Assembly: GCA_900498245.1 (NCBI GenBank) | Contig: LS998015.1 | Coordinates: 2,673,305 to 2,737,304 of the forward strand | Length of the DNA: 64,000 bases | DNA from: Candidatus Zixiibacteriota bacterium | GTDB taxonomy: Bacteria; Zixibacteria; MSB-5A5; GN15; PGXB01 | Direction: 5' to 3' | In this document: positions 1 through 7,954 of the stretch, in pieces | Layout of the letters: each line of letters opens with the position of its first letter | Position numbering within the stretch: position 1 is the stretch's first letter | The notes under the pieces: model-generated | Database searches by the model: none | The model's input: the letters and a program-made list of their open reading frames with translations, nothing else | Told to the model about the DNA's origin: nothing | Translations under genes and position numbers: made by a program

Positions 1-1
1 C

Positions 2-1552
2 GTTCTTTATGATGGCCGCCTGTCCCGGGAGCCCCTCGCCCAGAGCCACCGATAAGTCATTCAATCCTTCGCCGGAAGCGTTGGAATAGACGGCCCGGTA
101 ACTCTCCTGCTGTTTTCTGTAAAGTATAAATATCGACTGCGGTAGGGCAGTTCGGGTCGCCTCACTGACGAACTCTTTTAAATCTTTCTCTATTTCGACT
201 TCTGAAAGTTTCATCCGCAGGACGCGGCTGATTATCTCATAACTCCGGCCGCGGGTTTCGTCGGCCGATTTTATAATTGCATTTCCGGCCGCCATGCCGG
301 CCATACCGGCGACCAGCTCCAGCAACTTGAGGTCATCTTCCCCGGGATGCATCGCTCCGCCGCCGTTGCGCAATAAGAGAGCCGGCCCCTTCGATCCGCA
401 GGGGAATAGGAGTGAAGATCGTGCAATATAGGGATGGCCCGATTCGTCGGTGGCCTCCTGATTGAGGATGACCGGCTTGCTTTTCGCGATTGCACCAAGC
501 AGAGCCGCCTGGAAACTCTCGGAAAATCCGTCAACCGTAGCGGTCCCGCCAAACACCTGAAGATGACCGTTTATCAATCCGAGGAGCCACACCTCTTCGG
601 CGTCAAGCAATCCCAGACAACGCTCGGCAAATTTCTCGGGGGTCGGAATCTCGGTCCCCGGTTTTATAATCTTGTGCAGTTTTTCGTAAAATCCCTCGAG
701 GCGAAAACGGCGCTGTTCCAATTCGCGCTGGCTCTTACCAAGATCCCGCCCCAGTCTATTTACTTCAATTTTTTCCGATAGCCAGTTGACAATCGGCCCC
801 AGTATTGTCAGGTATTCTCGGGAAAATCGCCCCTCATCCTCCGCAAATAGAAGGAGGGCGCCGAGTTTGTTCCGCCCCGAAATCAGAGGCATGACCAAAA
901 TAGAATGGAAACGGGAGGCCGCCAATTGGGCTTTACCTCCAAGGCGGCGAAAATCGGCGGAGAGGGCCGGCGCTTCTTCCTCTACCGCCTCGCTCACCAG
1001 ATTGCGCCCGTAGGGATAATATTCAAGAAGGGAGACTTCATCTTTGGAAAGCCCCGAAGCCGTGGTCAGGACGAATTGCCTTTGCGTCCGATTCAATAAA
1101 AAGATCGCCCCGGCATCCTCGCCCAATCCGCCGAGAAGCGTCTTTAGTACTCTTTCCAGGAGTTCGGCCATTGGAAACGGTTCCCGGCTGTCCTGCTGAA
1201 GATTATCTAGTAAGCGATATTTTTCCAGTTGATTGGCCACTTCCAGGTCACGGTCCCCGAAATAGCTGAAATGCAAGGCCAGGCCGACAGTTGTCAAGAC
1301 TGCGCCGAGGATCAGCAAAATAAATTTGGCGATTTCGATCGCTTGATAAATATTTTGAAGGAACCAATTCGGATAGCCGGAAAAATGCTGAAGAAAATTG
1401 ACCCCCGCCGCCAGTGACAGCAGGGACAGGCCGATCAACAGGTATCCCCGGCCCGCGGCTTGAGATACCAGAACCTTCAGTCGATAGACCAAAAATAGGG
1501 AAAGCCCAACCACCGTCAGTAATCCCAATGCTGACAACATTAACCCGGCCAT
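2..1552 (-). CDS. Membrane-anchored multi-GAF sensor protein (3' end outside window)
   Basis: An uninterrupted reading frame of 517 codons starts at an ATG at 1552, four bases after the miaB stop, and is still open at the left edge, so the C-terminal output domain is missing. The N-terminus has about three hydrophobic helices (within residues 1-100). Three GAF-like units follow, around residues 128-270, 305-430 and 447 onward. Recognisable pieces include DAGAIFLLNRTQRQFVLT and LPGQAAIIKN. GAF domains bind small ligands or act as dimeric signal modules in histidine kinases, diguanylate cyclases and related proteins. Which effector is attached here cannot be seen. The shine-dalgarno-like GGGGAGAAAG lies inside the end of miaB, so the two genes are probably translated from one message. 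The frame was read by eye from the reverse strand; GAF assignment is from pattern and not from a profile search. Confidence 0.75.
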   Translation of the reverse strand, partial: MAGLMLSALGLLTVVGLSLFLVYRLKVLVSQAAGRGYLLIGLSLLSLAAGVNFLQHFSGYPNWFLQNIYQAIEIAKFILLILGAVLTTVGLALHFSYFGDRDLEVANQLEKYRLLDNLQQDSREPFPMAELLERVLKTLLGGLGEDAGAIFLLNRTQRQFVLTTASGLSKDEVSLLEYYPYGRNLVSEAVEEEAPALSADFRRLGGKAQLAASRFHSILVMPLISGRNKLGALLLFAEDEGRFSREYLTILGPIVNWLSEKIEVNRLGRDLGKSQRELEQRRFRLEGFYEKLHKIIKPGTEIPTPEKFAERCLGLLDAEEVWLLGLINGHLQVFGGTATVDGFSESFQAALLGAIAKSKPVILNQEATDESGHPYIARSSLLFPCGSKGPALLLRNGGGAMHPGEDDLKLLELVAGMAGMAAGNAIIKSADETRGRSYEIISRVLRMKLSEVEIEKDLKEFVSEATRTALPQSIFILYRKQQESYRAVYSNASGEGLNDLSVALGEGLPGQAAIIKN

Positions 1553-1554
1553 AA

Positions 1555-2856
1555 TCAGATTTCTTTCTCCCCATGGAGGGTCCAACTGTCCGCTTCGGTG
1601 ATGCGGATATTTTGAATCGTACCTATCATCGCGGCCTCGCCTACAAAGAGAACCGTCTTAAATCCCTCAGTTTTCCCCTTCAGCAGGGTATCGCTCCTTC
1701 GGGAGAATCCATCGACGAGCACTTGTCGCGTCCGACCGATTTCTTCCTGATTTTTCTCATAGGAGATCTTTTTCTGGAGATTTATTAATTTTGTCAGGCG
1801 TCGGATTTTCTCTTGTTCCGGAACATCATCATCGAACCGATATGCCGCTGTCCCCTCCCTCGGAGAGTAACGGAACATGAACGCCGAATCGAAACGTATT
1901 TTCTCCGCCGCCTCCAGAGTCATCTGAAACTCCTCTTCGGTTTCCGACGGAAAACCGACAATCAGATCGGTCGTCAGGGAAATATCGGGGACGGCGCCTC
2001 GCAATTTCGAAACCAGACTGGAATAATGATCAAATGTATAGCGGCGCCCCATTCGCTTAAGAATTCGATCCGAACCGGACTGAAGCGGTAAGTGAAGGTG
2101 TGCCATCATCTTCGGCTCGGAGGCAAGGACCGAAATTAATTCCTCGGATAAATCCTTCGGGTGCGATGTCATGAATCGGATTCTTTTAATTCCCGTTTCC
2201 CCTGCGATCTTTTTCAAAAGACCCGCAAATGAGAGGTCGTCGCTCCTGTAAGAATTGACATTCTGTCCCAAAAGCATGATTTCAAGAACACCGTCGGAAA
2301 CAAGGCCCTTAATCTGGCTCACGATTTCATCGGCCGGATAGGATCGTTCTTCGCCGCGAACGTATGGCACGATGCAATAGGTGCAGAAGTTCCCGCAACC
2401 CCGCGAAATGGTCACATAGGCCGTATATCGGCTGTCCCGGACCGGCGTGATACTCTCAATTTCCTCGTGGCCGAATTCGGTATAGACCTGTGGGGTTCCA
2501 TTGCTATTCTCAAGAATCCTGGGAAGATTGAACATCTGATCTGTTCCCAGGACAATATCGACATAAGGGGCCTGCGCCACTATGCGGTCCCCCAACCTCT
2601 GGGCCATGCATCCGACAACGGCGATTTTTTTGTGCGGCTCGCGGTTTTTCAGGCCACAGAGTTCTCCAAGGCGGCCAAAGACTCGTTCTTCGGCTTTTTC
2701 CCGCACGGAACAGGTATTAAGGATGATTATATCCGCTTCGACCTCATTTTCGGCCGGCCGATAGCCCCGGGCATTGAGGACGGCCGCCAGAACGCCGGAA
2801 TCGGCCAGATTCATCTGACAGCCGAATGTCACGATCTTATAACTTTTATCGTTCAT
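1555..2856 (-). CDS. miaB: MiaB, tRNA-2-methylthio-N6-dimethylallyladenosine synthase
   Basis: This radical-SAM methylthiotransferase adds a 2-methylthio group to i6A37 in tRNAs that read codons starting with U. From the ATG at 2856 the protein is 433 residues, close to the family norm. The N-terminal UPF0004 domain carries the three cysteines that hold the auxiliary [4Fe-4S] cluster (C13 in TFGCQMN, C49 in LNTCSVR, C83 in VVGCMAQR). The radical-SAM triad C154-x3-C158-x2-C161 lies in SRGCGNFCTYCIVPYVRGEE. A C-terminal TRAM-like beta domain (about 370-433) would bind RNA. A longer in-frame extension exists upstream, but MNDKSYKIVTFGCQMN matches the family N-terminus. The gene sits just after a terminator of the preceding gene and runs directly into the GAF sensor gene. 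Confidence 0.96.
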   Translation of the reverse strand: MNDKSYKIVTFGCQMNLADSGVLAAVLNARGYRPAENEVEADIIILNTCSVREKAEERVFGRLGELCGLKNREPHKKIAVVGCMAQRLGDRIVAQAPYVDIVLGTDQMFNLPRILENSNGTPQVYTEFGHEEIESITPVRDSRYTAYVTISRGCGNFCTYCIVPYVRGEERSYPADEIVSQIKGLVSDGVLEIMLLGQNVNSYRSDDLSFAGLLKKIAGETGIKRIRFMTSHPKDLSEELISVLASEPKMMAHLHLPLQSGSDRILKRMGRRYTFDHYSSLVSKLRGAVPDISLTTDLIVGFPSETEEEFQMTLEAAEKIRFDSAFMFRYSPREGTAAYRFDDDVPEQEKIRRLTKLINLQKKISYEKNQEEIGRTRQVLVDGFSRRSDTLLKGKTEGFKTVLFVGEAAMIGTIQNIRITEADSWTLHGEKEI

Positions 2857-2971
2857 TCCAATTTTACCGAACGCTGCTGTTTTCGGCGAGTAAATTATCC
2901 GCAAAGGATAAAATAAGAATTCTCGTCGCCTTGGCAATGTAAATATTCGATCGGGTCGTAGGGAAACCATT

Positions 2972-2998
2972 AAAAAAGGCGGCCCGGAAGGACCGCCC
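2972..2998 (-). terminator. Rho-independent terminator after the M1 aminopeptidase gene
   Basis: On the minus strand a GC-rich inverted repeat (GGGCGGTCC, loop TTCC, GGGCCGCC) is followed directly by TTTTTT. It lies about 27 bases after the stop of the aminopeptidase gene. Confidence 0.9.
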
Positions 2999-3024
2999 AA
3001 GAAGATTCCTATCCAAGGAAGCCA

Positions 3025-5256
3025 TTAAGAGACACAGCCCAGAAGCGGCACCGGACCACTCTTGTAAAGATAATTTATCAGATAACTTACATCCAAAATA
3101 TTGATTGTACAATTCCGATCGGGATCGGCCTGATTCATTATTGCGGGAGCCGCCCCCGATTTATAAAGATAATTAATAAGAAATGCGACATCCAGAATAT
3201 TGATGATCCCGTTGTTGTCGGCATCGCCGGCAGTAAAAGGAGATTTGGCGATGGTCATGGAAAAGTCAATCGAATCGGCGTAAGAACTGTACTGATCCTT
3301 GGCCTTAATTTTGAAACTGAATGTGCCGTAGTTGGTCGGCGTTCCGAAAATCACCCCGGTATTGGCGTCAAGCAATAATCCGCTCGGAAATGTTCCCGAT
3401 AACAGTGAATAAGTGTTGGTCCCGGAACCGCCGCGCGAAACGATAGAATCCTCGTAACTTTGATACTGCTCTCCCGAATCGAGAGGGAAAGGAATAATAT
3501 GCATGGTCCAATTCGATTTGGTGGCCGCTTTAAGAATCCAAACCTCCGGATCAAGTGTAATATCGGTGGCGGCCTTATCGGTTTTCACTATGTATGTTGT
3601 CCGTTTGGAGTCGTTGAAAAGATTTTGAGTGGCGGTGTCGCCCGGTCCGTAAGTAAAGAGAAAATCAACCGGCATGGAAAAAACCGAAGGGGGAGTGGTC
3701 TGGCCCTGTTCCACGTACAGAAAATTCCAGTATTTATTATCCGTGGGATCAAGCTCGCTCATGAAGGTATAAACGTATCGCGGACGATAGGTCCCGTAAA
3801 TCCATTCCTGAAAGAAATAATCCAGATCTTTTCCCGATATGCTTTCGCACAGATTCTTGAACTGCTCAGTCGTGACATCTTTATACTGATAGGCGCTGCT
3901 GTAATAGTCCCGCAAAATATTGAAGAAGGTGTCGTCGCCGACGATATGCCTTAACATATGGAGGACCCAGGCCGCTTTGTCGTATACAATATTGCCGAAG
4001 ATGTTATCGACATTAGTGGTATCGTAGATATAGATGGATCCTCCGCCGGTGAAGTCCATCCCCGTCATATAACTGTGGTAGGCGGCATCGCCGTTCTTCA
4101 CCTCATAATAAAGGGCCTCGCAATATGACGCGAATCCTTCGTTCAACCAGATCTCGTGCCAGTTATTGCAGGTTATCATATCGCCCCACCACTGATGGGA
4201 TAATTCGTGCACCACGACCGGTTCGTAAAAGCCGAACCAACCTCCCGAAAGAGATGTGCAGGTCTGATGCTCCATGCCGCCGCCCCATTGAAAATTGGCG
4301 TGACCATATTTCTCGCGGACAAAGGGATACTGACCGAAGAGACCGGAGTAAACGCTCAAGGCATAAGGTGTTATTCCCTGCCAATTGGTCAAAGCCGTGG
4401 CATATTGATCGGGATAAACATGATATACGATCGGCATGGAATCGCTTGGTCCATAGTGATACCATTCCTCGAACACCGTGTATTTCGACATGGCCACCGA
4501 GAATAAATAGGTGGCAATCGGATACCGCACCTGATAATTAAAGGTCCATGTACCGTCGCCGTGTCTCGTGGTATCGATTAGAGTTCCATTGGAGGCGCAA
4601 TAAAGAGCCGTATCACAGGTCACAAAAATATCGAGCGAGTCGGCCTTGTCATCGGAGCGATCCTTGCACGGCCACCAGGTATGAGCCAGGTACGGTTCTG
4701 ACAGAGAAGTAACCACGGGGATGCCGTTTCTTGATGTAAAGAAGAATCCCTGAAATCCCCCGGTTTGAGGTGTTCCGTGATAGCGCACTGTAAATTCAAA
4801 TGTCTCATCAAGATTGTATGTTTTATCCAACTGCACAGTTAAAGAATACCCCGTAAAGGAGTAATTTAGTCTTTGTCCCGACGGCAGATAGACAGAATCA
4901 ATGGTCAGAGTGGCGTCGAAATCGACGCCCACTGTATCCAGGCCATTTACTAGAGACTTGGCTGCCATACTCACGTTACCGTATAAAATTTGACTCGGGA
5001 CATTAACTTTAAGTTCAATTCGGTAATAATTCACATCGTAGTCAGTCTGATTATAAAGCATGGGTGTTGCCATCGACATAGCCTGCCGAAACTTGGTTAC
5101 CTGTTCAGCTTTGGCCTGACCCATAATTGTGTGAAGTTGGGCCGGGGTCAGCCCGGGGGGCGGTTCCGAGCCGGAGTCCGGGATTTGGGCAAAAAGAGGC
5201 GATGACGTTAAAGTGAGGATTAATAAAATGACGGACACAGATGCGCTTAATTTCAT
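3025..5256 (-). CDS. Secreted M1-family aminopeptidase with Ig-like and dockerin domains
   Basis: A 743-residue zinc aminopeptidase of the M1 (gluzincin) family, predicted to trim N-terminal residues from peptides outside the cytoplasm. A signal peptide (residues 1-24, ending SSPLFAQ) is followed by an M1 N-terminal beta domain. The exopeptidase motif appears as GGGMEH (325-330), and the zinc site as HELSH (350-354) with the third ligand E373 in WLNEGFASY, giving HExxH-x18-E. Around 600-670 an He_PIG-like putative Ig domain is seen (GTPTNYGTFSFKIKAKD). Residues 677-743 hold two dockerin-like calcium loops, each followed by a LINYLYKSG helix. The dockerin suggests docking to a cohesin-like partner such as the neighbouring repeat protein. 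A promoter precedes the gene and a terminator follows it, so it is likely monocistronic. Confidence 0.94.
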   Translation of the reverse strand: MKLSASVSVILLILTLTSSPLFAQIPDSGSEPPPGLTPAQLHTIMGQAKAEQVTKFRQAMSMATPMLYNQTDYDVNYYRIELKVNVPSQILYGNVSMAAKSLVNGLDTVGVDFDATLTIDSVYLPSGQRLNYSFTGYSLTVQLDKTYNLDETFEFTVRYHGTPQTGGFQGFFFTSRNGIPVVTSLSEPYLAHTWWPCKDRSDDKADSLDIFVTCDTALYCASNGTLIDTTRHGDGTWTFNYQVRYPIATYLFSVAMSKYTVFEEWYHYGPSDSMPIVYHVYPDQYATALTNWQGITPYALSVYSGLFGQYPFVREKYGHANFQWGGGMEHQTCTSLSGGWFGFYEPVVVHELSHQWWGDMITCNNWHEIWLNEGFASYCEALYYEVKNGDAAYHSYMTGMDFTGGGSIYIYDTTNVDNIFGNIVYDKAAWVLHMLRHIVGDDTFFNILRDYYSSAYQYKDVTTEQFKNLCESISGKDLDYFFQEWIYGTYRPRYVYTFMSELDPTDNKYWNFLYVEQGQTTPPSVFSMPVDFLFTYGPGDTATQNLFNDSKRTTYIVKTDKAATDITLDPEVWILKAATKSNWTMHIIPFPLDSGEQYQSYEDSIVSRGGSGTNTYSLLSGTFPSGLLLDANTGVIFGTPTNYGTFSFKIKAKDQYSSYADSIDFSMTIAKSPFTAGDADNNGIINILDVAFLINYLYKSGAAPAIMNQADPDRNCTINILDVSYLINYLYKSGPVPLLGCVS

Positions 5257-5318
5257 AATGGGCCTTTACTTATGAGTTGTTCACATTTTTCTGCCGCAAG
5301 TAAATGTAGTAACAATAT

Positions 5319-5346
5319 AACATACTCCCAATTATCGGATTGTCAA
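5319..5346 (-). promoter_or_regulatory. Sigma-70-like promoter for the M1 aminopeptidase gene
   Basis: On the minus strand TTGACA (5341-5346) and TATGTT (5319-5324) are separated by 16 bases, about 65 bases before the start codon. Confidence 0.55.
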
Positions 5347-5420
5347 GGACTTCTATTAGCGAAGCGGGCCGTTCGCCTCCAATTTGTCCGCCAAAGGGGA
5401 CTACCTTTGTCCCACTTATT

Positions 5421-5450
5421 AAAAATGCCGTCCTTTTGAGACGGCATTTT
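5421..5450 (-). terminator. Terminator after the cohesin-like/BACON repeat gene
   Basis: An 11-bp perfect stem (AAAATGCCGTC with GACGGCATTTT, 7-base loop) lies 26 bases past the stop at 5476. It ends in T-rich sequence on both strands. Confidence 0.85.
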
Positions 5451-5475
5451 ATTAAATTAGCGTGGTTTGCCACGG

Positions 5476-7764
5476 CTAAATGGGATTGCCGCAGATAGGA
5501 TTAAGGTCCTTGTACAAGTAATCGACTATAACCGCAATATCAAGCAAATTCACGGCAAAATCACAATTGCAGTCGCCAACTGCCTTCTCAGGGATCGGTG
5601 CCGCTCCACCCTTATAAAGGTATTTTACAATATAAACAATATCCAAAATATTGATGATCCCGTCATTATTAGCGTCGCCATGGAATCTCCACACATCAAG
5701 GGCAAAATTGAGCGGATAGGGGGAATTGGACGCATCGTCCGACAATATCGATGCTGTTCCAACATAATGACCCATTGTAAGACCGGTTGCATCCGGAATG
5801 AATCCAATGGCCCAGGGATAGGTCGTTCCGAAAGTGGTGTCCATTTCTGGTGTTACCCAGGGGATATCTTCGTTCAGGCTCCAATTCATGCAGCCAGGAT
5901 TGGCATTGTTGACGGATATATAGCTGTATCTTCCCTTACGATCCACTTGTGCCGTCATTTTTATGGTATCCGGGGCATCGGTATAGATGAGCGGCGTCTG
6001 ACTTGTTTGCAGGACAATCATTTTCACTGGAACTTTCAGCGGGTTGTTAATCGCGATTTCGGATGACACTACAATCGTATCAAAATAAGTGCCGGGGGAA
6101 TATCCCTTCGAATTAAATTGCAGCCTAAGTGTCAAGGGGCTCGCTCCCGAGTTTGGAGTAACTCTGAGCCAGGGCGCATTATGAGCCACTTGAAACGTCA
6201 GAGGATCGCCTCCGTCAGCATAAAGAAGGAGTGATGTCGGCGGCGGCAGCGGATAATTGCCTGGCCCGCACTCGACATAACTTGCGCTGATTGAATCGCT
6301 GTTGGCCGCAATACGAGAGGCCAGCCAGACAAAATGAAAATGAAAAACCACCGGCAACGGCGAATTAATAGCCTCCGGCGATGATACCCAGACCGTGTCG
6401 TAGAAATCATGTCCTGGGTCGCCTCCAACTGTCTTCAGGCTGGCCGTAACCTGCAGGGGTGCGGTTCCCGATGACGGCGTCAGCGATAGTATTCTGGTGG
6501 AATTTTCAGTCGCGGAAAAAGTCATCGTTCCGCCGCCGGCATTATATACCAGGAAACTACGATCCGGAGCGTTTTGAATGGTGGTGTCGACAATTACCGT
6601 TATCAGGGGTGAATCGACCGCCAGGACCGGGAGACCCGAGGCGATCTCCAGGCGCACTGGCGCCTTTCGCGGGCTATTGGACGCGGCCGGGTCGGAAATC
6701 GTAATTGTGTCATAATATATCCCATAGGGCAATCCGGTAATATCGACTGCGACCGTCACCGCGCCGGAGCCGGTTCCCGATGTCGGCGAGAGCTGCAGCC
6801 AGGAGCCGGCGTTGCTCACTTGCCATTGCAGGGTCCCCTGACCAATGTTGCTTATATTCAGCGTCTGATTAGGGGGATTGGCCGAGTCGGCAATGGCGTT
6901 GAAATTGAAATTGGGCGGCGAAAAAGAGATGATGGGAGGAGGTAAGGCAATATGCAACGTCACCGGAACCAGAACCGGATTATTAGTGGCGCCGGTGCAG
7001 GACACCGTTATTGTATCGTAATAATCGCCAACGTCCAATCCGGCTGTATTGGCATAAACCTGGATATTCGAAGGCGCCGTCCCGGTGGATGGCGCAAGAT
7101 TGAGCCACAACGACTTCTTGGTTGCGCTCCACTGAAGAGTTCCTCCCCCCGTGTTGGTAATATGGAGTATTGAGGGATCGGGGCTGCTGCCGCCCAGCAG
7201 GGCCGAAAAATTAAATGACGCGGGACTGACACCGATCGTGGGGGGTTCCACCGGGTTGCCAATAATAATCTTTCCCTTTTTCAAAACAGGATAAATTACC
7301 TGCTGGAGGGTATCGACCAACCATAATTCGGTATTTCCAAAAATGGTCATGGAATCGATAATCACCTTTTGATCGGGTATTCCGTTGGGAATATTGAAAT
7401 AGATTTTACAGAACAGCCCGTCTCCCGTGGGGATATATGATTCGAAAAAAACCACGGAGGCAATCAGCACTTGCTGTGAGGCCGACTCAATCGTAACAAA
7501 TTTGTTATTTATATAATTTACTCGGGATCCCGCAAAGGACACGGAATCGATTGAAATATCGGGACTGCTAAAATGCAGAGGTACTTGCACAACGGACAAC
7601 ATCTCATCATTGAAAAAATTGACATTGACAACTGCTTGGCTTCCCTGATTGACTTTTACCGAATCAATGCGAAGTGTGTCAGGAACACCGGAATCCTGAG
7701 CCAGAACACTTCCGACGGAGAGCACGAGCAGAAGGGTCATGAAGGTAATGATCCATTTACCCAT
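5476..7764 (-). CDS. Secreted cohesin-like, BACON-like repeat protein with C-terminal dockerin
   Basis: A 762-residue exported protein of unknown role. The ATG at 7764 is chosen because AGGAG lies 8 bases upstream and a signal peptide follows (MGKWIITFMTLLLVLSVGSV..LAQ); an upstream in-frame extension lacks these. Residues about 30-170 resemble a cohesin-type beta domain (a VNFFNDE..VVQVPLHF segment and a ..VVFFESYIPTGDGLFCKIYFN segment). About five repeats of 95-110 residues follow, with the pattern P..FNF.A..G...P....L.ISN.G.GTLQW......WL.LSP.SGT and G.YYDTITVS....NSP..VPV.L. These resemble BACON/Ig-like modules. Residues 696-762 are a two-loop dockerin. A protein with both cohesin-like and dockerin-like modules could act as a surface scaffold; that is inference. 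Confidence 0.85.
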   Translation of the reverse strand: MGKWIITFMTLLLVLSVGSVLAQDSGVPDTLRIDSVKVNQGSQAVVNVNFFNDEMLSVVQVPLHFSSPDISIDSVSFAGSRVNYINNKFVTIESASQQVLIASVVFFESYIPTGDGLFCKIYFNIPNGIPDQKVIIDSMTIFGNTELWLVDTLQQVIYPVLKKGKIIIGNPVEPPTIGVSPASFNFSALLGGSSPDPSILHITNTGGGTLQWSATKKSLWLNLAPSTGTAPSNIQVYANTAGLDVGDYYDTITVSCTGATNNPVLVPVTLHIALPPPIISFSPPNFNFNAIADSANPPNQTLNISNIGQGTLQWQVSNAGSWLQLSPTSGTGSGAVTVAVDITGLPYGIYYDTITISDPAASNSPRKAPVRLEIASGLPVLAVDSPLITVIVDTTIQNAPDRSFLVYNAGGGTMTFSATENSTRILSLTPSSGTAPLQVTASLKTVGGDPGHDFYDTVWVSSPEAINSPLPVVFHFHFVWLASRIAANSDSISASYVECGPGNYPLPPPTSLLLYADGGDPLTFQVAHNAPWLRVTPNSGASPLTLRLQFNSKGYSPGTYFDTIVVSSEIAINNPLKVPVKMIVLQTSQTPLIYTDAPDTIKMTAQVDRKGRYSYISVNNANPGCMNWSLNEDIPWVTPEMDTTFGTTYPWAIGFIPDATGLTMGHYVGTASILSDDASNSPYPLNFALDVWRFHGDANNDGIINILDIVYIVKYLYKGGAAPIPEKAVGDCNCDFAVNLLDIAVIVDYLYKDLNPICGNPI

Positions 7765-7807
7765 AGTGTAACTCCTATTAGATTTTTTATATTCGCCCGA
7801 AAAGTAT

Positions 7808-7836
7808 ATTGTAAGAAACCTTTTACCTGTTGACAA
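7808..7836 (-). promoter_or_regulatory. Promoter of the cohesin-like repeat gene
   Basis: Minus-strand TTGTCA (7831-7836), 17-base spacer and TACAAT (7808-7813), about 44 bases before the ATG at 7764. Confidence 0.6.
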
Positions 7837-7954
7837 CCCCACTCAGGATTATCATCCATTTCCAGTAGGGAAATAGTTGTAACTATTTATAATAATATAT
7901 CCCCATAAGGCGATTTCTGTCAAGCTAAAATTGAATAAAAGACTTTCCCGTGAA

